A stretch of 64,000 nt of DNA from Cavia porcellus (GCF_034190915.1 NW_026947485.1:131084337-131148336); one strand, 5' to 3'. Positions 1 to 12,230 are shown, counted from the stretch's first letter. Notes: generated by a model not told the origin, from the sequence alone. Numbers and translations: made by a program.

Positions 1-140
1 AAAACACAGTAATATGGTTATCTATCTTATACTCTTAAATATACATGCAGTTATATCCTTTAGAGCACTTTCTTTTCCTCTTTTTTGTACAATGACAATT
101 ACACATTTTGGGTTTTATTACTCCCACAGTTCTTATTACT

Positions 141-244
141 TTTTTTTTTTTGTCTTTTTCATTTTTATCGGTACCAGGGATCGAACTCATGACCGCACAC
201 TTGCAAGGAAGGCACTTATGCTGCTGAGCTAAATCCCCAACCCC
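141..244 (-). mobile_element. ID-type SINE, full length, antisense
   Basis: tRNA-derived SINE read on the minus strand: poly-T (its A tail), then the complement of the tail GTACCGATAAAAATGAAAAAGAC, then the tRNA-like body ending in the complement of GGGGTTGGGGATTTAGCTC. It is flanked by the 9-base target duplication CTTATTACT (132-140 and 245-253), so both boundaries are visible. The internal A and B boxes of a Pol III promoter are recognisable (TAGCTCAGCAGCAT; GAGTTCGATCC). It is little diverged from the other copies in the window, so it is a recent insertion. Confidence 0.9.
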
Positions 245-253
245 CTTATTACT

Positions 254-1939
254 TTTTTTTTGAAGAGAATGAAACCAAATGTGACATAACAAAACAGTCA
301 GTCAAATCAAAAGGATGGACATAATACACACTGTAAAAACAAAAAACAAGGTGATCAACAATGGTTACCATTGTTCAGTGATTGTTTAATGCATGCAATT
401 GTTTTTCTTCTACAGTCAAGATGTAGAGTTTTAATTGATGCATATTCTAGTGTTACTCTTCAACAACTTGAAGATTGATGGCAGAAGATTGATTTTGATG
501 AGGAAATCCCATTGGCATTGATGGAGTGTGCTAAAATTAGTCAAATTAAAGAAAAAATGAAGAATCAAACTGATTGCATTTGGGATCATATTTGGCATGT
601 GGATTGACACTTTGTGACATGATTTATCATGTACTTAGAGAGACAAGTGGACTGCATGGAATAAATGAGTGGTGAACAATAAATATGTCTATTTTGTTAA
701 GTGATTAAGTAATTCAGAGGAAATGCTTTGTGAGCATTGTGGGAGTGAAAAAATGCTAATTCCAGATCTTGAAGAGTGCATTTGGTTTGGCTAGGCAGGG
801 CATCCATACAAGAGCAAACATCACGTGTGAATGGGGGAATGGTGGAGGATAGAACAATTTGGGAAGTGACTTGTGTATTATGGGAGGCTGGTAAGAAAGT
901 CAGTCTGACTGAAAAACAGGTCCAAGTTGGTGGCTGCAGTCAGATTATGAAGGACCTTAAGAGTGAGATAGAAGAGGTGAGACTTACAGGCCACAGGACT
1001 CGTTTTATATTTTGGGCTGAAGTATGACTTTGTAGAGGCACACGGGCAGTTGGCAAGGTGGGTTTAGAGAGCCTAGGAGACTACGTACGGGGCATTTGAC
1101 AATTTAGGCAGCAAATGACAAGATGGCAGAGGTAAGTGGAAATGGAAAAGAAAGAGAAAAATATAAATTTGATAGCTTGAGAGATGAAATTATTCTAAGT
1201 TGGGTCCAAGGATTTTAGCTTATGTGATGAACTAAAGCAGCTTGTCTGTGTCCTGAACTCCAGTTCCTTCAAAGCCCAGAGTTGGAGCCCATGGCTCTAA
1301 TACAACCTATTCCTGGTTGGCAGGCTTCCTCAGCCGATGTTTCAATGTTTCGAGTTACAGAGCTATTGCAAGGCATGCCTTAGTTCCCTTAAGGAAAACA
1401 GTATTTATAAGAAAGTTGGTTGGTTCCTTGCACCTGATTTCTGATTATTGTTGACTTTGCCACTTAGTTATCTCATTGTTAAACAGTAGAGCGCAATCCC
1501 ATTAGTCTTCACAGGTGGGAATGAATTTAATCTGTGGGAGAAAACAAAATTGCTTACCTGGAATGTTTGTTCTCTGACTAACCATGCAGTCATGTTGATC
1601 CACCCTCTATACCTTGTGAATTTCCAAAGGTTTTGGCAGTGAGAGGGGGCATTAGAATAATACATGACTAAGGAAGCCAGTCGGGGGACTTTGTAATATG
1701 CAGTCACTGACTGAGGAAATTGAAAAAGGTCCTATGCACAGAGGCCTGCAGATCTTTTACAGGACAATTACATTTTTTTTCTTGATCTAAAGGACATTCA
1801 TTCCATATGTGACATATCTTCTTTATCCTGTAAAAGGAGAAGATACATAATTGTGCTGGAAGTTTTTTTAATGACAGCAGGCATTTATGCGGTAAAATGT
1901 TAGTGTTATTATGGAACCCTCAGCAGGTAGTAAGCTTGA
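254..1939. other. Unassigned AT-rich sequence
   Basis: No gene or repeat family recognised. Around 418-600 one forward frame stays mostly open (about 60 codons with one stop, including the run DFDEEIPLALMEC). That could be a decayed processed gene copy, but I cannot name a parent. Confidence 0.4.
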
Positions 1940-2070
1940 GGGCAGATATAATTATCACTCCCATTTTACAGATGAAGATACTGGGAAAGGCTAGGAGAGG
2001 TACCTTGAGGTAAAGTGAGCTTGTCTTGGGCCCTGGCCATCTGACTTTGAATCCTGACTTTTTCTGATTC
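1940..2070 (-). mobile_element. MIR SINE relic, antisense
   Basis: Contains the complement of the MIR core: CATTTTACAGATGAAGATACTG followed by a degenerate gagaggtaccttgaggtaa and ctgactttgaatcctgac. This is the order expected for an antisense MIR. It is old and diverged, with no target duplication visible. Confidence 0.7.
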
Positions 2071-2806
2071 TGTTCTGCAGAGCTTGGGCAAAAAGTCAGG
2101 CTCAGAAAACTGCCAACCTGTTTACATGTTTTATTTTTAAATTATGTGACATTGGTACTTTATGGATTGTTTGGACTTGTCTATTACAACAACCAATTCA
2201 GGAGGTTGCATATTACTCTTCATTGCCTATTAGCCCTTGAGAACTAATTATGCTACAAAATTCAACCTTTCAAGCTTTTTAAATTATTTAGTTTAAATTC
2301 TTGTTTTGCTTCTTGCAAAGTCCAGCTTGCCTAGGAAAAAAATGGGTGTTCCATTTCTCTTTACTATATTTAGCTGCCTGGGATGACAACTTCTACCTGC
2401 TCTTTGGGACTGTGGCTTAAAGCCAAGCTCCTTGTGCAATATAAGGATGCACTGTCTAAGGCAAACCTAACTTCTCTTTTATTCAGAGATTCAGCAATTG
2501 AGACTGTGTTTAAATACCAGAAAATGGCAGATGAAAGCAAGTTTGATCCAAACTGTAACCATCTTCCTGTTTGTTTTGACCAATATATAGCCGGGTAAAC
2601 TGATTATGGAGACATGAGATATTCATCAGGAGGAAGACACCAGTGTGGATTATGTGGTACTCTGGGGGAAGAGCTAACCTCATTATCCATAACTCCATCC
2701 TTTACTTGGTCTGACTTTTGAGATGGTTGAAATAAATCTGGTCTGATGTTACCCAAAGTGGAGGTGGAAATAACTTTTGCAATTTACTGTGTAAGAAATC
2801 TCTATG
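2071..2806. other. Unassigned AT-rich sequence
   Basis: No gene or repeat recognised. A 71-codon forward frame (2383-2598) has no familiar motif and is most likely chance. Confidence 0.4.
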
Positions 2807-2856
2807 GCTAGGTGTGGCGGCCCACACCTGTTATCCCAGCACTCAGGAGCGCTTTG
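2807..2856 (+). mobile_element. B1 SINE, 5' fragment
   Basis: Matches the 5' end of B1 (7SL-derived): GGCTAGGTGTGGCGGCCCAC then CACCTGTTATCCCAGCACT. Homology stops after about 50 bases, so the copy is truncated at its 3' side. Confidence 0.7.
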
Positions 2857-4690
2857 CACTGCCCACTTACTCAGCAAGGTCTTGTCTAGCCATAGGTGAC
2901 TGCCTCATTCCCAACCTTGTTGTTCAGAAGCCCCGGTTTCCCATGTTTGGCAGGTGTGTCTGAATCGCAGTGGCCTCTGTAACTGTCAATGTATACTATA
3001 AGGCTTAATGAGTGGCACAGTGATTATTACAGTAGTGAAGATAAGGAAATAATGATGGGATAGACAGAGAAAGACAATTGCTATTTACTTAGCAAATATT
3101 GACTCAGTACCTATTTTGTCCCAAGCACTGGTATAGATTCTCAAGAGGATGTGCATGAATAAAACAGTAAGACCTGTGTCGTAGAAACTCTCTATCAAAG
3201 ATAGACACAAAATCAATAGTTATTTTAAAGTACTATTTTTATTAAAGTATTTTTCTCAAAATTTGGAGGGCAGAAATATTTTAAGACTAATGACTAAAGA
3301 GATCAAAGATGAATTATGACAGAATACTTAGCAAGGTACAGATGTTAATGATACTTGAATTAGGAAGTGATAAATGTAATAAATAATGTAAGCAGTTTCT
3401 GCTCTAATATGAAGTTTTCATTTTCAGAAGATAAGCTGAGTGATGAAAGGCATTATAATACTTCAATTTAATCTGGGCTCTTCTAGGAAATGCAGTATTG
3501 ATGAGGCCATGGAGCTTTAAGATGAATTGTGTGCAATGAAGTTTACATATGCTGTTTGACAGCGATCAGTCATTCTCAAAGGAAGCTTGGCAATATTTCG
3601 CATTCATGATGCTATGTCTTCATTGACATTTCTCAGCAGGAGCAGGAGTGAGAAGAGTTAAAGCAACAGCCGCAAGAGTGATAGTAAGGGGCTGAGACAT
3701 GGCTTGAAGGTCATGACTGCCACACACCTGAGTGTCAAGCTTCTCTTATGTGGGTGGACGGGTTACTTGAGGACATTCTGGAGCAGAAAACCATCAGAGG
3801 GAGCAGAAAGGAGAGGGTTGTTTTCCTCAACCTTTAAAAATACAAATCTTTTATTTTTTTACTGAACTTATATTTTAATGTCATTGGGAATATTTTCATA
3901 AAACTGTGCCTCTGTGGTTCTATATGAGCACATTTAAATTGTATTTTAAAGTGCTAAAAAGAAAAAAGATAAAGCACAGCTCTTAAAAGAGAGTGGGAAT
4001 TTACAAAGTCAGAGTGAATTCAACAAACATACTGAAATTCAGCCTGTGTCTGTTACTTTGCCCAGGCCCCATCAATAAAAATGTTGACTAAAATACACTT
4101 CTAGTTTCCAAAGAACTCGCAGTGTAACAGAGAGTGAAAGTATTGCATACAACACCAACGAAGTACTGGTTAAGATTATAGATGGTCTTTCAGGGTAATT
4201 TCTTCAAATTTCAATGGAGGAAAGGGATAGTTCCTGGTATTATCATGTTTTCTCTCTTCTTCTTTTATCCATATGTTTTTTGTGATCTTACAATTTAACT
4301 GTATGTGTAGTTTTTTATTTCCTCTCATCTCAGTGATACAGTTTAACAATTAATCAATAGTATCAATTCTCTAATAAAGTAAGGTTTGAATGCACAATAC
4401 ATAGTTACAGTAATTTTATTATTATACATGAATCAGCTATGAAACAAATGGGCTATTCAGAAAAGGCTAAGAGTAAATTACTTGCAAGGGGTGGCCAAGG
4501 GTCATGAGGTTTTTTTTAAAAAGGAATTATAGCTGACTAGCTTCCTTATCGACATAAACTTTCAGCTTCCTATTCTTTAGTTGCGTCTGAAGAATTTGAA
4601 CAAGACTGGGAAGAGAAGGTGATTGTGGAGATACACTTTCTAGGTGGGAAAGGTTGGTAAAGAGGTTCTGGATGATAGCAGAGCAAGAAG
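2857..4690. other. Unassigned sequence with old repeat scraps
   Basis: No gene seen. Two short stretches (about 3085-3180 and 4015-4140) resemble a common old mammalian repeat containing a degenerate form of 'cctactatgtgccaggcactg' followed by 'gaacaaaacag'. They are too diverged for me to name the family. Confidence 0.35.
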
Positions 4691-4699
4691 AATGTGATC

Positions 4700-5035
4700 T
4701 GCTCCTGTAATTAGGGCATGACTGTTAATCATGATACCTAGATTGGATCCTAGAAGATTCGTAAAGAACACCTTTGGGCCTGGAAGGGTTGTGGAAATTC
4801 TTAGGGTACTCTATATGGTCCCTGACTCCTTTCTGCTCTGCCATTGTTTCCTAGCTATGCTTCTTGACCACCATGAATTAAACATATTTGCTCTGTCCTG
4901 CTATTTCATTATGATGTGTCTTTCTTTGCACCTACTGACTATGAACTGAATCCCTGAAACCGTGAGCCAAATTAAACTTCTTCCCCTTTACACTGTTGCA
5001 AGTATCAGGTATTGTGTGTGAGTGATGGGAAAGCT
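4700..5035 (+). mobile_element. MaLR-like solo LTR (probable)
   Basis: The 3' part carries the block 'gaaaccgtgagccaaattaa' followed by 'acttcttccc', then 'gcaagtatcaggtattgtgt'. This block (tail with polyadenylation-like AATTAAA, then GGTAT) is typical of ERVL-MaLR LTRs. The 5' boundary is unclear and no internal retroviral sequence is attached. Subfamily not assigned. Confidence 0.5.
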
Positions 5036-5039
5036 AAGT

Positions 5040-6870
5040 AAGGCATACGTCTGATCCCTAAAAGTAAACAACAAGTTGTGGCGGAAATTGTTGGGTAGCC
5101 ACTTCCTTTTCTTTTTTTTTTTTTTTATTTGTACATGTTTGTAGTACACAATGAATGCATGCATTGTGGTTAGTTGGTACATGTACATGACGCATCTTCA
5201 TTTTTTGTGTCCTTTCCCACCTCTCAACATCTCTTGGCTTCTTTCACATTTGAAAGACACCTGCTTTAAATAAAAAAAAAATGATGTATATTGTATTATA
5301 ATTGTTTACTTCTCTATCATCTTTTGATAAATTTTATTAATATGGGATTATGTTTGGAATATTTAAAATTATATGTGTAAAACCTAACACTGTGTGACAC
5401 ATAGTTGGTATGCAAGAGAAATTATTAAATGAATTAGTAACTTGTGATGGGGGAAACAGAAAGGGAGGGGAGCAGAAAATGGAGAAAGTTGAGCTTTAAT
5501 ATTTTTCTAAAATACTTCTTGATATCATTGACTCAACTTAGAAGGACTGTTTAAGTACTGGAGAGTGTCTTCATTTCAAAGTATACATTTATCTGTATGT
5601 TGATAGGCTGATTCTTAATAACAGTGCTCAAATTTGAATGATAGGTTCCTTTTTAGTCTTAGAAATAAGAGCTCATGGCAAAGATGTGGAATATCAGACC
5701 AAAATATATTTCTGTTACCTAAAACGCACGAAATCCAATAAGACTATTGCCTCTCAGGCACCCTTGGCATTCATGCCTGCCCATTTGATATGGAGTAAGT
5801 GATGCAGCTCCTTTCTGAAAGTGCTTACTTAATTCATTTGAATTAAGTGGGAATAACAGGCAGAAGAGCTTTAACCACAGAGATAAAGTAAATTACAAAG
5901 CCAAGAATTAGTCCAGATTAATGGACACACTTTTAGGAAAGACACTGTAAAAAGGCAAAGCAAGGGTCTTCCAAAAGATCACGGATTAGTGCTGTGAAAA
6001 TATAATAACACAAAGAAAAGCATTAGGAACATAAAGCCATTTTCTAAAGCAGCCATTCTCACCTGGAACACACAGATACTTTCAGCTAGAGTGGCTTTTA
6101 CCTTTGCCAGGTATCACAGAGCCGAAGCCCTGGCAGACAGCTGCACACAGCTCCTGCCCTGCAGGAGAGCCAGCCCGGAGAGCTTCCAGAGCATTTGCAC
6201 AGGAGACCAGAAGGCTCAGGTGCCTGATGTTCTACTTAAGGAGATTCATCCTCATCAAGCATCCTCTTTTTTGGCTCCTGGTGACTCCAGAGATAGTAGC
6301 CCTGTTTATCTCAGTTTGTTACTTAAAAGAAAATGTTTGAAGAAACTGTTATTAGGTCCCCATGACTGATGCTATAGAGGCCGCACCCCAAGGAAATGTC
6401 AGTTCACACCTTGTGTGATCCCTATTTCATATCCTACTAGTCTGACTTCTTAGGACCTCCCAGAATTTCAGAAGGCAATTCCAGACATCAAAGAAACATT
6501 TTTAAAGAAAGCAATATTTTTCAACAGAGAACATACTTTTAAAAAAGAAAGAAAAACAGTTTGACCATGGCCTCTCGGCAAAGGTGCAAAATTTTTAGAC
6601 GGTAAATAAACAGAAGGTTGTCTGAGAGTGCAGCAAACCTAGAGAAATAGTCTGGAGACAAACTGGAGAGCGGGAGGGAAAGTGGAGTGGCGAGGGAGCT
6701 GTGACCCAGAGGGGCAGTCTGCAGCCCGGGGACCCGAGATGGTCTCTCATTCCTTCGACTGACAATCCGAGCTGTACTGTTCAAGGGTTCCCAGGATATT
6801 TGCGTGCATTTTGAGGTTTGAGAGCTTGGGTAGCTCTTGGAGACAGGAGAGGCAGGATTCTGAGGATTTT
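5040..6870. other. Unassigned sequence with a small CpG-richer patch
   Basis: No gene recognised. About 6655-6785 is richer in G+C and CpG than its surroundings (gcggg, ggcgag, cccggggacccgag, tccgag), while the rest of the block is CpG-poor. A 92-codon frame at 6091-6369 has no recognisable domain and is probably chance. Confidence 0.4.
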
Positions 6871-6879
6871 GCAATGCTT

Positions 6880-7310
6880 GGAACTTTCAACCTTTTGTAT
6901 ATTTCAGAATCGTCTGGGGAAGTTGTAAAGAAAGCAAGCTAATAGCCCAGAGCAAGGAAGTCCTGATTCAGTTGGCTTGTGTGGTATCTCAAAAATTTGT
7001 GTGCATGTATATGTTATACAAGATAGATGATTCTACTGTATTACTACTGATCTGTGTAATTTCATTAAAAATCAGCTTGTGCTCTCCTTGTTTGACTGTT
7101 TGATTATTTTTATGCCTAAATCTTGCAACCTGAACAACTACTTCTAAGATAACAATATATAATACACTAACTAGTGTTAATTTCCTACAAAGTTTTAAAA
7201 ACTATGTGTCATTTCTAACTTTTGTTTTAAAAAAAAAAATCCGAATTTCTAACAGACTTCCCAGGGCTAGTGACACATGTGGTTAACTTGACCACACTTT
7301 GACAAACCTC
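6880..7310 (+). mobile_element. MER5A-like hAT transposon relic, interrupted
   Basis: The left part (about 6895-7010) aligns with the MER5A pattern 'cagaatcrtctggggaagtt...agtcctgattcagttgg'. The right part (about 7241-7310) aligns with its end: 'aatttctaacagacttccca' and 'gaccacactttgacaaac'. The sequence between is foreign and ends in poly-A, so a retrotransposed piece appears to have landed in this non-autonomous DNA transposon. Confidence 0.6.
7060..7241 (+). mobile_element. Truncated LINE 3' end like the 57 kb element
   Basis: Shares the block 'ctgaacaactacttctaaga' and 'taacaatatata...ctaactagtg' with the duplicated 3' module of the HAL1-like element at 54230-57426. It ends in an 11-base A run at about 7230-7240. 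Its position inside a MER5A relic supports retrotransposition as a 5'-truncated copy. The left boundary is not resolved. Confidence 0.5.
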
Positions 7311-7554
7311 TGCCACCAATGCAAGATCTGTGGAAGGAAGTCTATGATTCTTAAATAAAGTCTATTGAAGCAGCAGGCCTTAAATAGCTCCCTGCTTGGG
7401 AATAGGGTGGGGGGGGGGGTTTCCTGCCTGAGACATCAGAACTGGTTTCAGTCTCCCCAAACACTCCTGTTTCTAACTAAACCAATGTTTCAGTGATGCC
7501 ACTCTTTGCTGCTTCCTAAAACTCAACATTTACTGTTTTCTGTGCCCAGGTTTC

Positions 7555-7790
7555 ATGGTCAGAAAGACTGAGTTTGGATCCTAGTTTTAAGGCCGATGCA
7601 GTAGTAGTTTTGTCGTGTTGGGCTAGTGACTGGCGATCTCTGACACTCAGTTTCCTTGTGCCAAGTAAGTTGTACAGTGTAAAGCACATGCCTTGGAGGG
7701 ATTATTGCAACAATTACAGAGAAATAATGTGGATGAAATATAACATTCAACATAACATTAGCAAACATTTAGAACATGACCACAATAGTT
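7555..7790 (+). mobile_element. MIR SINE relic
   Basis: MIR-like order of motifs: 'gactgagtttggatcctag', 'ctgacactcagtttccttgt', then 'gggattattgcaacaatta' and 'agcaaacatttagaac'. It is diverged and apparently has a small internal insertion. Confidence 0.55.
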
Positions 7791-8010
7791 TATAGACTTT
7801 TCTAGCTGAAAACTACTTTTTGTTTTCTGCTCTAAGACGTAACTGTTCTGTAAAGGTTTCTTGACTAGATCCCCTCATCATCACCTGCATTGCTCACACA
7901 TTTGTTTTCTCGTAGTAGTTAAATATTTCTCTGTTTTCCTTTTGACATTTTGTTATTGGTGTGCTCTCCCTCTTGCTACTGAACTGTAAAGTCATGAAAA
8001 CAAACAAAAA

Positions 8011-8103
8011 GGGGCTGGGGATTTAGCTCAGCAGCATAAGCACCTGCCTTGCAAGCAGACAGTCGTGAGTTCGATCCCTGGTACCGATAAAAATGAAAAA
8101 GAC

Positions 8104-8132
<29 letters not shown>
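8011..8132 (+). mobile_element. ID-type SINE, sense, long poly-A
   Basis: Starts with GGGGCTGGGGATTTAGCTCA (A box included), has the B box GAGTTCGATCC, then the lineage tail GGTACCGATAAAAATGAAAA and an uninterrupted A run of about 28. The tail length and low divergence suggest a recent insertion. Confidence 0.92.
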
Positions 8133-8136
<4 letters not shown>

Positions 8137-8194
8137 AAACCCTGTCTTCTCCCTTTTTTGGAAGTTTAACACCTAACTCACAATCATAAAGGCA

Positions 8195-8390
8195 AGATTC
8201 TAAACACTTTTAATGCATTAGCTCATTGAATCCTTGGGACATTCTTTATGAGGTGAGCATTGCTATTATCTCGTTTTATGGATGGGGAAACCGAAGTACA
8301 GTAATGTTAAGTAACTTCTCCAAGGTTACACCGGTAAGTGATAGACCTTAATTTGAACCCAGTAGTCTGGTTCCAGAGTTCAAGACTGGA
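8195..8390 (-). mobile_element. MIR SINE relic, antisense
   Basis: Antisense MIR landmarks in order: 'attatctcgttttatggatg', 'gggaaaccgaagtacag', 'gtaacttctccaaggttaca', 'gaacccagtagtctggttcc'. This is one of the better preserved MIRs here. Confidence 0.75.
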
Positions 8391-8704
8391 GACACTTAAT
8401 GAACACTTGCTGAATTACATGACCTACTGAGTATATAAACCTCAGGGGAGGTCATCCCTGTCCAGGTAATGATATGCTGAAAATCACTAAGGCTCTAGTC
8501 AAGTTACTGGTCGGTTTTCTAATTGTTTTATTAACCTGAACCAGAATCAAAACGAATCACAGATATAAAATGTTTAGTGGATCCCTTCTGAAAAGAAACC
8601 TTGAATTTCTTTCGGACTGTGGAGGTAAGTATTCAGATTATTTCAAAGAGAAAAATTTTGTAGAATAGTAGGAGTGAATGAAGAATTCCTGACATGGAGA
8701 TTTC

Positions 8705-9041
8705 TTATTTTTTTTACCTTTATTGAGGTATTATTCACATGTAATGAATCTCACTCATTTCAGTGTACAGTTTGATGAATTTTAATAATGGCATTGTACA
8801 TGGCAACATAAACGCTACCAGAATTAAGATGTAGATAAATTCCATCTCCCCAAAAATACCTTGTCCCTTCCCCTTGACCTCTGATTTTAGGCAGCTATTG
8901 ATCTGCTTTCTGTCATCATGGTTATGTCTTTTCCAGAATGTTACAGAGAAGGAACCAAGCAATATTATATTCTTTGGAGTTTGAGTTTTATGTAACATAA
9001 AGCTTTTGACATTTACCTGTATTTTTGTTTTAATCAGAATT
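8705..9041 (-). mobile_element. Old L1 3' end, antisense
   Basis: Contains a decayed form of the antisense L1M 3' UTR hallmark 'tttattgaggtattattcac' with 'tcatttcagtgtacagtttg' downstream. It leads through a CTTT tract and a B1 into the longer antisense L1 that follows. Confidence 0.55.
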
Positions 9042-9053
9042 TTCTTCCTTCCT

Positions 9054-9109
<56 letters not shown>

Positions 9110-9110
9110 T
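9042..9110. repeat. (CTTT)n microsatellite
   Basis: About 15 near-perfect TTTC units in a pure pyrimidine tract. It sits at the 3' (A-tail) side of the adjacent antisense B1, so it probably grew from that B1's tail (AAAG on the other strand). Confidence 0.95.
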
Positions 9111-9114
9111 GTTT

Positions 9115-9268
9115 TTATGTCTTTTTGAGACAGGGTCTTACTTACTATGTGGATCAAGTTGCCTTGAGCTCACTTTGTAGCCCAGACTGATGTCAAACTT
9201 GGAATGATCCCCTCCTGCCTTGGCCTCCCAAGTACTGGAATTACAGTCATGCACCACCACACCCAGTT
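9115..9268 (-). mobile_element. B1 SINE, antisense
   Basis: Antisense B1 landmarks: 'tttgagacagggtcttactt', 'gccttgagctcactttgtag', 'ccttggcctcccaagtactg', 'gaattacagtcatgcaccac'. Near full length and inserted in L1 sequence. Confidence 0.88.
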
Positions 9269-9299
9269 TATTTTTCTTGCTTATTGATAAGTATTATTT

Positions 9300-12230
9300 C
9301 ACATTATAGATAAGCCTTGGTTTGTTTATGCATTTACCAGATGATGGGGGTACAATCGTCTTGATTATTTGCTGCATTCTGTTTATTAGTATCTCGTTGA
9401 GAATTTTTTCATCTATGTTCATTAGGGAAAATTGCCTGTAGTTCTCTTTATTGGTTGGGTCTTTCTCTAGTTTTACTGTCAGGGTAATACTTGCCTCCAG
9501 GAATGCATTAGGGAGGATTGCTTCTCTTTAAATTTCATTAAAGATTTTAAAGAATATTGGCATTAAATCTTCTCTAAATTTCTTGTGGAATTCAGCAGTG
9601 AGTCCATCAGGACCTGAGATTTTCTTTGTTGGTAAGTTTTTAAAATTTTTTTGTACCAGGGTTTGAACTCACAATCTTGCGCTTGCCACACAGGTGCTTA
9701 GGCTGCTGAGCTACCACCCCCCCCCCGTTGGTAAGTTTTTTATTACATTTTAAATTTCGTTAACTGTTGCTGAATTATTTGGAATTTTATGTCTTCTTGA
9801 TTCAGCTTTGTTAATTCATACATATCTAGGAATCTGTCCATTTCTTCTGTGTCTTCCATTCTATAAAAGTAAATGTTTCAAAATAGGCATTGATGATATT
9901 CTGTATTTCCACAGGATCTATACTGATTTCACCCTTTTCATTGCTCAATGCATGAATTTGAGTGTTTTCTTTCCTTGTTTTTTGATAAGATTGGTTAAGA
10001 GTTTATCAATTTTTATTTCTTCTTTCAAAGAGCTACCTCTTTGATTCATTAATTCTTTGTGTTGTTTTCTCAATCTCAGTTGTATTAATTTTTGCTCTGA
10101 TATTTATAATTCCTCCCTTGTATAGATTTTGGGCTTTGCTTGCTCTTCTTTTTCTAAAACCTTGAGGTGCCATATTAGATTTATTGTTACTCATTCTGTT
10201 TTCCTGATATGATAACTCCCCACTATAAACTTCCCTCTTAGGACTGCTTTTATTGTGTCCCAGAGGTTCTAGTATATTGTATCATCATATTTGCTTAATT
10301 GTAGATATTTATGTAGTTTTTGCAGTTTCTTTTGCAATTAATTTCCAATTTCATTACACCATGGTCAGATAACATGCATGAGATAATTTCATTTCTTTTG
10401 CAATTACTTAAGTGTGTTCTATGGGCTAATGTTAGGTCTATTTTAGAGAAATGTACAGTGGGGAAGAACATGTATTCTGATATCACAGGTTAGGTTTAGC
10501 TCTAATATTTCTTTGCTGATTTTTTTTGTCTAGTTGATTATCTCTTTGTGACTCTGGGGTATTAAGGGCCCTCATTACAATTGTGTTATTGCATATTATA
10601 TTTTTGTGTCTATTAATAGTTGTCTTATAGTTGGGTGCTCCCATATTTGGTGCATACATACTTATGATTGTTATCTCTTCTCTTGAAGCTTTCCCCTAAC
10701 AAGTATGTAGTGACCTCCTCTATCTCTTCTGATCATTCTTGGTTCAAAGTTCACATTGTCTGCAAACAGAATAGCTACCCCTGCTTTTTTCTGGGTTCCT
10801 GTGGCATGGAGTCTTGTTTTCCATCCTTTGTCTTTGAGTCTCTATATTCCTTTTTTGAGTTAAATGTGTTTCTATTATACAAAATATTGTTGGATTTTGT
10901 TTCTTGATTCATTCTGTCAGATTGTTTCTTTTAATTGGTGAATTGAAGCCATTTACACTGATGGTTATAACTGATGTGATTGACTTCTCTTTGTCATGTT
11001 ATTTTCCTACTGTTGGTTACCTGTTTTGCCCCTCTGTTTACTTGCTTGCCCTGTCTGGTAGCTTCTTTCTGTTGTTGTTCTTGGAATTGTGGCCATTTTT
11101 ATCCTTGTCTAGAATATCTTTTAGTACCCTTTGTAGGTTTGGTTTGCTGATCACACATTTCTTTAGCTGTTCTTTGTCATGGAAGTATGAGATTTTCTTT
11201 ATAGGCTGTCTGTTTCTTTTATCTAATATTTTAGCATTAATTTAATAGCTTTTAATATTTTGTTCTTGTGTGGAATTTCTGAAATCTTGATTATTATACA
11301 TCTGGGTGTAACTTTACTTTGATCTTGTCCAACTGGAGTTCTAGATTCTGTTCTTGTGTTTGGGAAATTTTCTGCTGTCACTTGTTATTTCCTGCTGTTC
11401 TGCAAATAGTCTTTTTATGTCATTTGCATTGAATCCCATTATTTTCATTGATACCTGACAGCCTTATACTGTTTTCCTTTGCATCATCTTGCAGCTGTTG
11501 AATTGTTATTTTCTGATCCCTTGTTATTTAAGAGATCTTTCCTTTCCTGTTTGTTAGCTACAATCTTGTCTTTAAGGTCAAAAAGTTTTATTTTAAGTTT
11601 CATTCAAGTGGTTTTCCAGCTTTCAGTAACTTTAATTTCCTGTATATCTCTTTGAATCTATTTCATGCATTATATTCTTTTATTATATTAATATTTCACA
11701 TTTTCTTCAGTTTTCTATAGTCCTATAAAATTTTTTAATCTATCTCTACTCTAGATTTGATGAATATTTCCTTTATGATTGTTGTCATTCTTTTTTCTTT
11801 TAACCTGAAAGATTATTTCTGATCTGATTTTCTCTATAGCCTCATGGATTTGTTTCTTTACTTTGATTGCTATAATTTCAGAAATTCAGGCTTGCATCTT
11901 CTGTTTTCATCTATCTTGTTGTCTAATGGACTTGTTCTGGGTGGGATGGAAGTTTGAGATTGTAGTTTGCTTCTGCATCTTCTCATTTTCTATTTAAAAA
12001 TTTTTTATTTTCTGTGTTGATCCTTATTTTTATAATAAGTAGCTATGTCATTAGTATCAAGTTCTCTCTAGAAAAATTTATTCTTCAGTGATATCTTCTG
12101 TGTGTAGAAGGTTACTGATTTGTGTTTGTCCTAAGATTCTACCTTCCCAATTAATCAAGACTGAGATCTTGGTATCTGATTGTCTCAATCCCCAGTTCTT
12201 TGTTGTTGGGCTGTGGTGAGGTTATTACTC
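9300..12230 (-). mobile_element. L1 LINE remains, antisense
   Basis: The plus strand reads as the complement of L1 ORF2. About 9360-9640 covers the start of the reverse transcriptase; the string 'gtccatcaggacctgagatt' is the complement of the RT motif encoding SGPDG. From about 9760 to 11250 it runs back through the RT-endonuclease linker and endonuclease region. Beyond about 11250 it looks like more 5' L1 sequence (ORF1 or leader), which is less certain. All frames are broken. An ID SINE is nested at 9643-9726. Confidence 0.75.
9643..9726 (-). mobile_element. ID-type SINE nested in L1
   Basis: An older antisense ID copy: 'ttgtaccagggtttgaactc' to 'gctgctgagctaccacc' plus a C run. The L1 target GTTGGTAAGTTTTT is duplicated on each side (from 9628 and from 9727), which proves insertion into the L1. 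Confidence 0.88.

Noticed and set aside
418..640. Possible processed pseudogene
   Set aside because: One frame is mostly open and protein-like, but no parent protein could be recognised and there is no poly-A or target duplication, so it is not called.
8011..8100. Possible tRNA gene (A and B boxes present)
   Set aside because: The same sequence recurs many times with target duplications and poly-A. It is a tRNA-derived ID SINE, not a functional tRNA gene.
8735..9157. 140-codon minus-strand ORF rich in Lys-Glu-Arg
   Set aside because: It is built on the (AAAG)n microsatellite between an L1 3' end and a B1.
10668..11245. Hydrophobic plus-strand ORFs of 79 and 113 codons
   Set aside because: They are reverse-strand readings of antisense L1 sequence; T-rich antisense LINE DNA yields hydrophobic chance frames.
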